Shown piece after piece: positions 1-10,991 of a stretch of DNA of 27,088 nt. Below the pieces are notes generated by a model. The model was not told the DNA's origin. It did no database searches and saw only the letters and a program-made list of their open reading frames with translations. Made by a program: the position numbers and the translations under genes. The stretch's first letter is position 1. Each line of letters starts with the position of its first letter. The stretch covers positions 1,251 to 28,338 of the forward strand of contig JAAAUF010000545.1 of NCBI GenBank assembly GCA_015499985.1, read 5' to 3'. The stretch comes from Haplosporangium gracile. Its lineage: Eukaryota; Mortierellomycota; Mortierellomycetes; Mortierellales; Mortierellaceae.

Positions 1-1781
1 TCCAGTGCCATTGGACCCACCGCCGCCGTTACTAAACAAGCCTTGCGGCGCACCATTCGAGAACAATGTCCGCTGTGCTTCTGCAGGAGTAGGCCGCTCG
101 TTCTCGGGCGCCGCCTCAAAAACGTTAAAGTGTCGCTCACCCTCAACGCCAATCTCTAGAATGGAGGCCAGATTCCCGCATCGATAGCAGTAGTTGGGCG
201 CTGACCAGACCGTCGACAGCTGATCATCAAATAGCACCTGAAACCCCTCCATACAGAGTTGATGTGCCCTTAAAATATGGTCCATCCTGTTTTCATGTAA
301 GAACTTTTCGACCACCATGCTTCCAAATGTGTATCCCGCTCCTCTGTTTGATCCCGCAGCAGCAAGTATGGAAAAATAATAATAAGGAGTTAGAGAAGAA
401 ACTGATAATGCATCGATACTTTGACGATGTGAAAATGTGCCTGTATGCAAGCATGGTCTCTACCTTGGTGACACGGCAAACTCTTCCCGTCCTGGATCTG
501 GATCTGACCATACTAAATCTGCCATCGGTCCCTCATGCGGAATTTCTACGTTACGAAAGCCACGGGAAGCAATTAGTAAATGTCCACTTGCAAATCAAGA
601 TAAAGCCCTAGATACTCTATTTCAGATTCTTTGTGGATAGATACCTTTGAATCGGTCGATGACCTTGATCTGGTCTATCGTGTGAATGGACGGTGATAAC
701 CCTATAGATACATCCCAAGTTACGAAGCATGACAAAACGTTAATGTTTTCAGGTCGAATAATTTGCTAAGCAATTCCAGTGCCCAGCTTCCTCATTTCTC
801 CCAGTCTTCGGGTCTCCTTCCTTTCACGTCCTGACAGCTTTCTTTACCTCCGTGGACACAAAAGATCATGTTGTCGATGACAACGGACAGGGTCAGGTAA
901 TCGAAAAGATCCGTAAAGTAGTGCCAGACATCCGATGTCCCGTACTTTTTCATGCACTCTGTGTAGAACCCATACGTCTAGTTGGAAGTCGAAAACAGTG
1001 ACGAGGGCGCGTTAGGTAAATGTCGTCATTGCATTTGTCCATCCTCCTGCTCCGTTATCTTCTGCAAGTGTTCTTGGTAAGGAGTTCATGCATACAGAAG
1101 TAACGGCGCGCGATTCATGGTTTCCACGGACGAGCTGGACTCTGTCTGGGTAGCGTAGTTTTAGACACGTCAAGATCGAGATGGTTTCAACACTGTACAA
1201 TCCCCGATCAACATAATCGCCTATTCAGACGAACGAAGACGCGTTAGTAGCACAAAAGAGAAAACGCGTTAATGATATGGTATTCATATAGCAACTGTCC
1301 CCCCCTTCGTCGGTCACAGTCATTCAGAACAGAAGACGAAACAAAAGAAACAATACGTAGAAAGGCCAAAATGGCAGTGCCCCAATGTACCTAGGAAGAG
1401 ATAGTTCGTGTCTGGACAATACCCGCCTATCTTGAATATCTCTAATAGATCATAGAACTGCCTGTATTTCAAAAGCAGGAGAGTGATAACGAACATTTAG
1501 CAAACTTGCTCGACCCCTTTCTTATGTCACTCAAAAAGGCCTATTGTTTGTTTCCCACCACCTCTGTATGTTTGCATGCATTCCTGTCAGTACCAAAAAG
1601 AATGGAAAACCTTTTACCCATGAATGTCCCCAACGACGGTGACTGGAGCTTTGATATGGACGACATTACTCTCGGACATGAGCAGCTCCTTGGTCTTCTC
1701 ACAGATCTCCTTGATCACCGATTCGGCCAGGAGTTGCCGTTGGAAGAGAGATTCTATGCATGCGTCCAAGTCCAGTACCAT
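1..1781 (-). CDS. ppg1: PPG1-type Ser/Thr protein phosphatase catalytic subunit (3' end beyond window)
   Basis: PPP-family (PP2A-like) metallophosphatase that removes phosphate from Ser/Thr. Seven exons on the minus strand: 1618-1781, 1391-1461, 1096-1220, 848-977, 645-701, 464-545 and 1-343, with phases consistent throughout. They give 324 visible residues. The metal-site motifs GDIHGQ, GDYVDRG and RGNHESR occur in order, followed by [26 protein letters not shown] and [11 protein letters not shown]. The start at 1781 ([12 protein letters not shown]) matches the short N-terminus of PP2A/PP4/PP6/PPG1 enzymes. The combination [18 protein letters not shown] with PDTNYLFLG and GAGYTFG resembles fungal Ppg1 more than PP4, PP6 or Sit4, but this is from memory. 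After [11 protein letters not shown] the protein continues into a Gly/Asn-rich tail still open at position 1, so a terminal carboxymethylation-type motif cannot be judged. The family call is secure; the PPG1 subtype is likely. Confidence 0.85.
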
Positions 1782-2464
1782 TTTGACTCTTTTATTTGCT
1801 TGGGAAGTAAGAAAGGAGGAATGCGTTGGGTTGAGTGGAAGAGTAGTGGTCGAAGGGTGCTGCAAAAGGACAGGAGAGGGAAGTGAGGAGGGTCGGTTAG
1901 AATGTCCAGCGGGGGAAAGGGAGGTGAGAGGAATGAACAAAAGGCAAAAGAAAATGGGTGTTGGTTGGTTTTGGAGGAAGGTAGAGAAGAAAAAGAGTAA
2001 AAAGAAATAAAGCGCAGGAGGTGATTTGTGCCCTGCTCCTTGCTTGTCTTGCCTTACCTTGCATTCTGGGAGTTCAGGGGGAGGAAATTTGTCACACGGG
2101 TCACATTGTCGACACTCGCCACACATGCACCCATCCTCAGCAGGCACACTGCCAACATATCTCCCTACCCACGACTGTTGCATGTCGCCATGAATTGGGC
2201 CATAAGTGGTCCCGAAAATAAGGGGGTAAATAAAAAAAGGCTGGGGATATTTCATCGTTCACTGTAGTATAAGACGCCTCTTGAGCCGACATGGCTGGTG
2301 CCCTTGTTACTACCTTGTTCTCCTCTTTAAGAAGTCGCCAGCCTGGATCATTGAAGTAGCAAAAAAAAAAAAAGGCGTGTTTATTCAAAAAAAAGAGGGA
2401 TTTGGTTGCAGTGCTTGACATTGTTATTTTCTCAACGACGACTAAGACAAAAGGATTCCATCGT
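1782..2464. other. Spacer between phosphatase gene and cystatin gene
   Basis: No gene recognised. It holds the 5' leader and promoter of the phosphatase (lower part) and the 3' flank of the cystatin gene (upper part). The stretch 1855-2010 is strongly purine-rich on the plus strand, so it is pyrimidine-rich on the coding strand upstream of the phosphatase start. An A13 homopolymer lies near 2360. Open frames on both strands here have low-complexity translations and no family motif. Confidence 0.6.
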
Positions 2465-3617
2465 TTAATCGATGAAGTACTCCAAGGGAGTCTCCTTCTC
2501 CCAGATGGCGCACTCGGGGGTGGTCAAGAGCGAGTAGAAAGAAATCTCGCCACTGGTCGACTTGTGGGCGCGAACGTGAACGTACTTTGCGGCACCCAGG
2601 TGGACCTTGGCAAAGTAGTTGCTACAAGTTTGTTCAAAGGAGTAGACGAGGAATATTATATTAACAAAACCAAAGTACCGAAAAAAGTAACGCTGGAAGA
2701 AAAAAGAAGGGAGAACAACATTGAGAGCGGAACGGTAAAAAAAAGTTTTGTGTCGGGAAAGCAACCAACGAAAACAGAAATAACGACCAAAAACAACAAC
2801 GACGAGTCGAGAACAACAAACAACGTATACGTTTTGTTGCGTTTGCTTTTGGTTCGAAGAGAGTAATAAAAGAGTGACGAAGCTTACCGGCCAAAGGCAA
2901 CATCCTCGGTGGCATAGAGGACGGGGGTGTACTCGGTGATGTGCTTCACTATATATGTTCACAGGCGACAAAAAAGAAATGATGAGTATACGAAAAGAGA
3001 ACGATAACAGGAGCACCACCAGGGCTGGCAGGTGAGTGAGCGTGTTAAAGTATGAACGTGTACATGTGTAAGAAAGAAAGTAACGAAAGAGTTGTCCACC
3101 GTCCGCCGTCCACACACACAACGCGCTTTCTTATTTTCTTCGCCTCCCTTCCGTGGAGGTGTTTCTCAAAAGTTGCCGCCGTCCATCTTAGTCGTGCGGG
3201 TTGGGTTGGGTTGGGTTGGGTGGGGGTGGGTTGGTCTAGGTCGGTTGCTTTGGGTGTGTCTTCTCCTTCAGTTTCTTGTTTTTCTGTGTCTGTATGCGTG
3301 CGTGGATGATATTTCTTACACTTGTCCATCTCGTGGAGGCCGTGGCGGTCATCTTCGCGGTTGATACGGTGGATCTCCTTAAGGACGTCCTCCTTGACCG
3401 TCTCAAAGACTAATATTCAGTTGAAGGAATAGGAAGAGGAAATGAGGACGTGTGTGAGAAAAAAAAAACGCGTTTCTTCCTGGTTTTTTTTTTTGACTGC
3501 AAGAGGTCAAAGAAGACGAATAAGGAACTTGAAAAAGAAGAGCAGCAGCGTACTGGTCTCGCACTCGGCGTCGGCAGCGCGGGGGGCGGTCATGGCATTG
3601 TGCTTGACGTCAGACAT
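2465..3617 (-). CDS. Stefin-like cystatin (cysteine-protease inhibitor family)
   Basis: Four exons on the minus strand: 3554-3617, 3320-3409, 2888-2948 and 2465-2621, all GT-AG, giving 123 residues without a signal peptide (stefins are cytosolic inhibitors of papain-type proteases). Recognition rests on the core NYFAKVHLG (from residue 73), then KYVHVRAHKS, and the C-terminal TPLEYF, which match the stefin strands and the terminal ELTYF-like motif. The first inhibitory loop, normally QxVxG directly before NYF, reads DVAFG (67-71), and the N-terminal glycine of active stefins is not evident (TAPRAAD). The N-terminal helix region is about ten residues longer than in animal stefins. The start at 3617 is the first ATG of the frame. 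The fold assignment is fairly secure. Inhibitory activity is doubtful because both contact elements are altered. An error in the second or third intron boundary could change the loop reading. Confidence 0.75.
3198..3234 (+). repeat. (GGGTT)n G-rich tract in cystatin intron 2
   Basis: Repeated GGGTT units followed by G-runs give at least six runs of three or more G on the plus strand, enough in principle for an intramolecular G-quadruplex. The tract lies inside intron 2 (2949-3319) of the cystatin gene, so the transcript carries the C-rich version. Confidence 0.8.
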
Positions 3618-4009
3618 GGTTAATGTGTTGTTACTGGGTGTGAAGAAGAGGAGAGGGTGCTGAGATGATGAATGGGAAAAAAAAGAAAAGATGCGAAAAA
3701 ATCCTTGGTTCGAGACTATTTGTAGCAGCCCATCAGCAACAGGAACGGAGGCTTGCTGTTGACTTTTGTATGCGCCCGGGTGTACCGCGTATGCTTGCTT
3801 ACCTACTTGACTCGACTCTGCCCCTTCATAGTCAATTGCTGTTCTTGTTCCCCACCCTTCGTCTTCTGTGTGGGCTTGGACGAATGCGATTTTGGGTCAG
3901 ATGAGCCCACATCCAATCCTCTCTCACCGCCCTTTCCTTCTTTCTTTCTAGATATTTATTATGACAATGCTATCCCGGGAGATATTCCTCAAGCGTTAAG
4001 AGTCAAGAG
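3618..4009. other. Spacer: cystatin promoter and 3' flank of alginate-lyase-domain gene
   Basis: No gene seen. Positions 3640-3700 are purine-rich on the plus strand, giving a pyrimidine-rich coding-strand leader just upstream of the cystatin ATG. The open frames here do not resemble known proteins. Confidence 0.6.
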
Positions 4010-5960
4010 TTATGTAAGGCACCAATGCCAAATGAATCCCTGTCCACCCCGAGTTGTCGCCTCCATCAACGTCGACATGTCACACATAAACGTGCTCACC
4101 GTCTTGATCTTGCCGTCCTCCATATCCTTCCGCACCTTGGGCTCCAACACCTCAATCGCAGACAGGTACTTCTCATCCCCATAGATATGCCATCCAATCT
4201 GCAAACACTTCAAGTAATCCGTCATGTCATACCCCTTCAGATTCTCTACCGGCCAACCTTCACCACCCGCCAACGCATACGGCAACATAAAATCAATCGC
4301 CTTCTTGATCGACTGGCCCTGGGGTCCCTCATAGAACCACATATCCACTCCCAAATCATCCCCCCATCGAGCCAACGTCATTAACGCCTGCAAGTTGAAC
4401 ACCGAATAGTACCACGACGTCTTGCGCTCCATCTCCTCTGGCTGCTCGCCTCTGGCTGTGATCTGGGGGTCGATACGGGTGTGCAATGCCTGCAACGCTA
4501 CCTTGCGTGCGTCCTCGACTCGGCCCAGGAACAGGTAGATGCCGATAATCTGGACATCAAAGTATGTGCCGTGGTTGTTGTTGCCTTTGCGCTCGACCTT
4601 GGCCAACGTTGACGTCTCGAGCCATCGGACATACCGCTTGAACCATTCCTGCAACTGTGGGATCAAGTCCTGAGGCCACGTCGGTTCCTGCTTCAAATAA
4701 TGCAACGCGTCAAACACTCTATTCAAGTTATCAGAGGTAATGAAAACGTGTCCATTGGTTAGTAAACACATCACGCTTCTCTATCTCGTCGGCTCATGTC
4801 AAATGCGGTGAAGAAGCAAAATAAAGAAAAACGCACCGGAAGATGGTGAACATGTCAAGGACACCAGTCCTCGCCCCTAACTTCTCCCCTTTCCTCAACG
4901 ACCCATAGTTAATATTCGGATTCATATACGTTGTCTCGTCCAGAAACCACTCTCTCAACCGCATCGCACACTTGTCCGCAAACTCCTTCCGACCCGTGAA
5001 ATGGTACGCCATCCCCATCATATGGACTTCGCGGATCATGGTCCTCAACAGCCGGTAATCCCGGACGGTCTCAATCTCGGGATTGACATGTCCATCGATC
5101 CGTTTGTAAGGGAGACCACTGGGTTTGTCCTTGTTGGGCCAAAAGTATTTCGAGAGGGAGAGGTAGTCATGGATATCGTTTGATGGCGCCATCTGGTTCT
5201 TGTTGGTCACGGAGTAGACCTCAGTCGACGCTAGAGCTAGCTCGGCTTCCCGGACCATTAAGGCGATAGCATAGTCTCGCTCGCGGCGGGTGGCACTCAA
5301 CATCTGGGCATAGCTGACTGGAGACGCCTTTCGGGCGCGGGTCGCAATTGCAAGAGCGGATTCCGTTGTCTCGGTCTGGTCACCCGGGTTAATCACATTG
5401 CCATCGTCATCGACCTGCACCTGTTGCTCCGACTCTCCTCTAACACCGCCACCAGACTTACCATTCTCTCCCTCGTTCCCTCCTGCCAATGAAGGATCGG
5501 ACTCCAGCTGAATGGGCGGCGCTTGCTGCACGGGTTGTTGAATCGGGTATTCCTGTCCATGCTGCATTCCCCCGACCGGCACAGGAGGCGGCGGCCTTCG
5601 ATCGCCATGTGCACCAGCACCAGTATTATTATCCGGTAAGAGCGAATTAGGAAGATCCTCGTAAGGATCATGTTCTTGATGCTTGACCTTGGGAAAACCC
5701 GACGCAGAATCGGGACGGTCGAGAGCCAACATAGTCGAGAGGACAATGTAGATAAAGAGACAGGATCCCGAGAAGAGGATAACGCGACGGAGCGTGATCC
5801 TGCCGATGGGTGAGCCGCCAGAGCTGCCTCCGCCTCCTGTGGGTGAGTTGCCTAGACTGATACCGCCGCCGCCGCCGCCTCCGAGGCTGGAGAGGATGGG
5901 TTTGTCCTTGAATTGCGGCCCTGAGTGTGACGGCAGCACTGAGCTATTGCGCATTGCCAT
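4010..5960 (-). CDS. Type II membrane protein with alginate-lyase-family domain
   Basis: Two exons, 4837-5960 and 4718-4010, separated by a GT-AG intron, encode 610 residues. The N-terminus is Gly/Ser/Pro-rich (1-58), then a hydrophobic segment at about 60-80 (VILFSGSCLFIYIVLSTMLAL region) preceded by Arg residues, suggesting a single-pass type II anchor. A disordered Pro/Gln/Gly-rich linker spans about 85-200. The rest matches the Pfam alginate lyase family (PF05426): APSNDIHDYLSLSKYFWP at 258-275, the catalytic-type NNHGTYFDVQ at 422-431, and RKTSWYYSVFNLQALMTLA. These enzymes cleave uronic-acid polysaccharides by beta-elimination with an Asn/His pair and a Tyr. The acceptor at 4719-4720 was chosen because it restores an uninterrupted VLDMFTIFRVFDAL segment; an acceptor near 4772 is also in frame and would add about 18 residues. 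The substrate is unknown: imported alginate or pectin, or the uronic-acid polymers of its own wall. Confidence 0.85.
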
Positions 5961-6203
5961 CGTGCGTGTGTGTGTATTTGTTTTTTTTCAGAGTTCAGTG
6001 CTGTGTTTGTTTTTTAGTGGCAAAGGCAAGTGTGGGTGAACAGTGAAATGGTATGAGATATGAATGCAAAATGCAAAATGATATGAGATCAAGTGGGAGT
6101 GGGAGTGTAATGATGAGTGCAATGGTGAGTGGAAGGGGAAGAGTGGAAGAGTGGAAGGCGAAAGGTGAAAAGAGTGAAGAAAGGGAAGAGAAGAAAGGAA
6201 AGA

Positions 6204-6237
6204 AGTGATGAAAGGAAAGGAGTGATGAAAGGAAAGG
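6204..6237 (+). repeat. 17-bp tandem duplication in purine tract
   Basis: Two adjacent copies of the unit AGTGATGAAAGGAAAGG, followed by a partial third (AGTGAAGG), within the purine-rich promoter tract. Confidence 0.85.
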
Positions 6238-6326
6238 AGTGAAGGACAAAATAGGGAGCCAAGAAATGTAAGGGACAAACAAAAAAGGGAGAAGGCAGAC
6301 CTTCCTTTGCGTTTTCTTTTCGTATC

Positions 6327-6370
<44 letters not shown>
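6327..6370 (+). repeat. (CTTT)n microsatellite
   Basis: About eleven uninterrupted CTTT tetramers. It lies upstream of the alginate-lyase-domain gene start on the opposite strand. Confidence 0.95.
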
Positions 6371-6371
<1 letters not shown>

Positions 6372-6390
6372 CATCCACTCATGCATCGAC

Positions 6391-6411
6391 CACAAACACA
6401 CACACACACAC
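6391..6411 (+). repeat. (CA)n microsatellite
   Basis: Short CA dinucleotide run with one interruption, directly after the CTTT microsatellite. Confidence 0.9.
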
Positions 6412-6877
6412 GGACAGAGTAGGGTGTGGAATGGTCGCGCAATGATGGTCATCCTTCTTTCACAATCCTGCCCTGTCCACCCGCTATCCTGGCCTGCTTT
6501 AGGCTGTCATTGACCATTCAAAGGACCACAAGGAGCAAGGAGTAAGTGGCACTCAGTTAGCAAAACACACAATTCCGCAACCCAACCCATCTACTCTTTT
6601 GCCACTCTATTCTTCTTTTCCTCCCCTTGATCAGCCTTAACAAACGATACTAAGACGTAAAGCGCATTCTCTCCCCCTTCTTCTCCGTATTTTCCCCCCT
6701 TTCAGGCAACAACTAATCCCTTTGGACCCTTCCTTTCCTCCATCTATTCCTGTCCCTCCTGTCGCCCACTTTGCCTTCTCTTGCCCCGCTCAAACGCCTC
6801 GCGCCTCCCAACAAACATACAAAAAAAAAAAGGCTCCATCAAGGTGGCTGTACAAAATAGTTTTTATTTTTGGTATC

Positions 6878-6901
6878 TTTTTTTTTTTTTTTTTTTTTTT
6901 T
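6878..6901 (+). repeat. T24 homopolymer
   Basis: Twenty-four consecutive T on the plus strand, about 70 nt past the stop of the minus-strand peptidase gene and before its candidate AATAAA. It is genomic A24 in the 3' region of that transcript. Confidence 0.95.
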
Positions 6902-6970
6902 CGTCTACAGCTTTTGCTGCTTGAGTCTTGTGTGCAACCGTGTAAAGCGGGCTTTGCAATAAAGTACATT

Positions 6971-9942
6971 CTAATCGATCCACTTGGCACCAATGGCATA
7001 GGCAACAAAGGCAATCTTGTCGGTCGTCTCGGCGATGCGCTTGGCAATAGGCTTACCAGCACCGTGGCCAGCCTTGGTCTCAATACGAATCACAAGGGGC
7101 TTGTCGGTCAACGGTCCTGCAGTGTGTTGCAATTCAGCAATATGCTTGAACGAGTGCAGGGGTACCACACGGTCATCGTGGTCAGAAGTGAACAGTGCGA
7201 CAGCAGGGTAGGGCTTGTCCTTGCGGACATTATGGAGGGGGGAGTACTTGAGCAAGGTCTGGAAGTCCTCGGGCTTGTCATCGGGGAAACCATAGTCCGA
7301 CTGCCAGGCGTGTCCAATGGTGAACTTGTGGAAACGCAACATGTCCAAGACACCGACATCGCCGATGACGGCTCCAAAGAGCTCGGGCGCCTGGTTGACA
7401 CAGGCAGCGACAAGGAGTCCTCCGTTCGATCCACCGTGGATGGCTATACGCGAGGCCTTGGTGTAGTTCTCCTTGATCAAGTACTTGGCGGCATACTGGA
7501 AGTCGTCAAAGACGTTCTGCTTGTTATGGACCGTACCGGCTTTGTGCCACTCCTCTCCGTACTCTCCACCACCACGAAGGTTGGCGACTGCAACAACACC
7601 TCCGAGGTTCTGGATAAAGACAATGAACGAAGGGCTGTAGCTGGCCTGGAGGGGGATGTTGAATCCACCGTATCCGTACAGGTAGGCAGGGTTGTCGCCG
7701 TTAAGGACGAGGCCCTTCTTGTGGGTAATGAACATGGGGATCTTGGTGCCATCCTTGCTCTCGTAGAAGACCTGCTTGGTCTCGAAGAGGGTGTTATCAA
7801 AGTTCTTGACCTCGGACTCGCGGAAGATCGACAGACGCTTGGCCTCGTCCTCGACCTCAAAGCTGTAACGGTAAATGGTTCCTGGGGTCAAGTACGAGAG
7901 GAAGTAGAAGAAGAACTCCTTATCGACACGGCGACCGCTGACTCCAGAGACGGTTCCGACAGGGGTCTCGATCTGGCGAATGAAGGCACCAGTCTTGAGG
8001 TCGTGGATGACCAGAACTCCCTTGACATCGCGCATGTAATCCAAGACCAAGTAGTCGCCGTTGACAACAGTTGCGTCGCTCAACACATCCTCAGACTCGG
8101 CAACAATGTCGGTGAATCCCTGCATCATGATAGGATGTGCGAGTTAGTGATTAAGCTCGACGACGAGTTTTGCAGTGATGAACTTCCCTGCCTTATGATA
8201 GAATTTCCGTCCTCTTACCTCCTCGGGCTTGGTCAAGTCGTACTTGACAACCTTGTCGCGAGGAGCATCCTTGTTGGTGGTAAAGTAGAAGACAGCTCCG
8301 TCGTTGGCCAAGCTATTCAAAAGTCCACAACAATAAGGGCAGTTATTAGCAAGGTGACCTTCTTTCGCATCCATCATAAAGGAACGCCATCAAGTTGTAT
8401 GTGCGAATCCTCCCAACATAGTTACTTACTAAGTGTAGTGGGCCTTGAAGTTATCGACAACCTTGGTCCATTTGTGGTCCTTGGGGACGATGCTGCCAGT
8501 CTCCTCGAGGTCGGCGATGTAGAGCATGTTGACGTTCTCACAGTCCCGGGTGATGGTCAAGAGGAGGTACTTGCCATCGTCCGAGATCTCGGCTCCAGGG
8601 GAGTGGAGAGGGTTCTCGGTATCCAAGTAGACGAGAACATCCTCGGACTGAGGGGTTCCAATCTTGTGATAGTACCTATCGAGAGGGTAAATAATGCATA
8701 TGTCAATTGGGGCGCCCTTCTTTCCTTTTCTTTCACAAGTCACCATTTCTTTGAGAACGGAAGAAGAGACAAGAAACAAAAACAATTGATGAACTTACAA
8801 TCTCTTGTTGATGTTGACGCCAGTCTCGGTACCGGCCTTCTCGGCATCGACATTAGGCTTCTCGTAGCTCTATATACAGTGCAAAAAAAGAAAAGGCAAT
8901 TGGTGAGCTTGGAAAGTAACAGAGACGAATGATTGAGGAAGTGTCACGCGGTACAAACGCAAATGAACTCCGAAGGAAAGGTCTTTTTGCCTTTTGCTTT
9001 TTGCATGCGTCGCCTCTTAATTTTTAGTTTCGAATTTATATCCTATCCCGCATCGCAATTCACATCCCAACACATATCCCATCACATATCCTACACCATC
9101 CCCACAAATCGCTCCCTTCCTTCCCCTCTGTCAACAACCACAAGCGCAGCAAAAGAAAAGAACTTACTCCATAGTAAAAACCCTTATCGTCGTGGGTGAA
9201 CGAAATGTTCGTAAACTTGGCCCACTCCACCACATCTTCGAGCTTGTTACCCTTGTTATCCATCATGTAAATGGTCACCCAATCTGATCCAGACTTGGCA
9301 ATCGCATATCCGTACAACAATCCCGATTTCGAGAACGCATGGGTCGACAAAGCAGCAGTGCCGTCGGCCTCGAGAGTGTTGGGGTCGAGGAAGACGCGGG
9401 GCTCGGAATCGATGGTGTCCTGCTGGTAAAGCACGCTCTGGGCCTGGAGACCCGTGTTGCGAGAGAAGTAGTAGTAGTCGCCGCGCTTATAAGGGGCCGA
9501 GAAGCGTTCGTAGTTGTACAATTCCGTCAAGCTGTTTCGTTGGTTGGTTGGATGTTCGATGGTGGGAGCAGTAAGTGCGTGGGAAAAAGAAAATCAAGAG
9601 AAATCATTAGCATCCACCAAAAAAAAAGCCATTTTCATCACGCATACGCCTAGAACAACGATAGGGCATAAAGTCCATGCCAACAGCGAAAGAACAAAAT
9701 GAAGAAACATACCGTTCGTTGAACTTGGTCTTGCCATCAAACTTGTTCATGTACTCGGCGGAGAGCTCGTTCTGGGCATCGATAAAGGCCTCGGTCTCCT
9801 TGCCATGAGGGTCCTCGAGCCAACGGTAAGGGTCGGCGACAGTTGTGTCGTGCTGCTCATAGGAGAAATCGGTGCGGCGGACCTGGGGGTAGGTAATCTT
9901 GCCGTCCAGAGATGTCGTGTGAGGGGTATCAGTGTTGACCAT
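6971..9942 (-). CDS. Prolyl oligopeptidase (prolyl endopeptidase, S9A)
   Basis: Serine peptidase that cleaves short peptides after proline in the cytosol. Six exons: 9713-9942, 9168-9531, 8799-8869, 8430-8675, 8219-8312 and 6971-8119. Phases close exactly to 717 residues, the usual family length of about 710, with no signal peptide. The N-terminal YPQVRRTDFSYEQH and VADPYRWLEDPHG segments are diagnostic, followed by the beta-propeller region. The alpha/beta-hydrolase C-terminal part has LYGYGGFNIPLQASYSP, then NLRGGGEYGEEWHKAG. The nucleophile is the Ser of GGSNGG (about 566), the acid the Asp of DHDDRVVP (about 651) and the base the His of AGHGAGKP (about 687). The start at 9942 precedes the conserved N-terminus by about 17 residues. 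All catalytic elements are intact, so an active housekeeping enzyme is expected. Candidate poly(A) signal at 6863-6868. Confidence 0.97.
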
Positions 9943-10991
9943 GGCTGTCGAGATAACTTTGGCTATGTGAGTGTGTTGTTAGGTCAGAGGCAGTGAAAGG
10001 ATGAAAAGGAGGGAAGGACGGAGGGTGAATGATGAAAAAAAAGGGGGAAAAGAACAAAAGAACAGAAAAAACGGGGCGCTATTTATTGAACAAGCGGGAC
10101 CCCTTCTCCAACCAATTATTCAGTTCGTCACGAAAATCGTGCAATTTGCCAACGGGGGAGTGAAATGGGTACGCACAACCAAATGGACTCAAAGAGAACA
10201 ACGCGAACTAACGTCGCTCTCATCATTGCTCATGAGACCATGCATCGACGAATCAAAATAGGCTGCAAGTTCATTGAAAAAAAATGGTGGGGGACTGAGG
10301 ATTGAGGCAATGAAAAAAGTGTAAACGGACAAGGGATGACACATAAATCGACCATGAGAACCAAAAATGGTGCTCAATTGATTTCTTTCCTTCGTAATGC
10401 CCCATAACTTATCCGTGAGCCCTCCTTTCGACATCGAAACAAAAAAAAAGTATCTTCACTAAAAAGGAAACGTCGTTCTCAAGACCATCTTTCGGTTTCT
10501 TTTCTCTTCGTTGACAACAAAAAGCTCAATCACCCGAACAGGAAGAGGAGAGAGGAACTGTACTGTACACAGGCTCACGTAAAGGGAGGCAAAGTAGGTT
10601 ACTGGTAAAACACAAGGAGAATGGCAAAAAAAGACCACAGCCCAATCCTGAAGGTAGTGTCACCATGGATAAACTGCATCTTCACACGCTCTAGAGTCGT
10701 GGCTCAAGTGGCACCGATTACAAAGATAATCCCTTCGTGGTGGCAATATGCATAGCAATAGCATCACTGGAGCGCGCCGTGAATATTATAGCCACATGAT
10801 TCTCACCGTCTGGTTCAAAGTGAAGAAAAATGTCTTGTTTATTTGACGAAGACGGACTACAAACATATCGATTCACTAGGACGACCAAGAACAGAGAGTA
10901 TATGTTAAGTGGGCGTGAGAAATAAATAGAGGAAACAAAAGTTCAGCCAGTGCATCATCCTGAGGCTGAGAGAGAGTTCCTTCGCAGATGC
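9943..10991. other. Spacer upstream of prolyl oligopeptidase and downstream of Yop1-like gene
   Basis: About 1.05 kb with no gene I can support. Positions 9997-10075 are purine-rich on the plus strand, giving a pyrimidine-rich leader on the coding strand of the peptidase gene. I looked for tRNA B-box-like elements and found none with a matching A box. The remaining open frames are short and without family features. Confidence 0.6.

Larger units (their letters stand above)
5961..6970. other. Spacer: promoter of alginate-lyase-domain gene and 3' flank of prolyl oligopeptidase gene
   Basis: About 1 kb without a supported gene. Positions 6100-6260 are an almost pure purine tract on the plus strand, so polypyrimidine on the coding strand of the downstream gene. 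Several simple repeats follow (listed separately). A minus-strand AATAAA at 6863-6868 lies about 100 nt past the peptidase stop and is a plausible poly(A) signal. Confidence 0.6.

Noticed and set aside
1614..2255. 213-codon minus-strand frame as a longer N-terminus of the phosphatase
   Set aside because: The extra 158 residues are Pro/Phe/Ser low complexity translated from the pyrimidine-rich leader; the family starts right at [12 protein letters not shown] (1781).
5988..6452. Overlapping minus-strand frames rich in Lys-Lys-Glu-Arg and Ser-Phe-Leu
   Set aside because: All three frames are open only because of the CTTT repeat and the polypurine tract.
6878..6901. T24 run as the poly(A) tail of a retroposed copy
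   Set aside because: The adjacent peptidase gene has introns, and no target-site duplication is visible around the run; a simple homopolymer is more likely.
6722..8932. A 736-codon open frame on the plus strand opposite the prolyl oligopeptidase gene
   Set aside because: It is antisense to well-supported oligopeptidase exons and runs straight through its introns; the translation has no family motif. Long antisense openness here follows from codon bias of the real gene.
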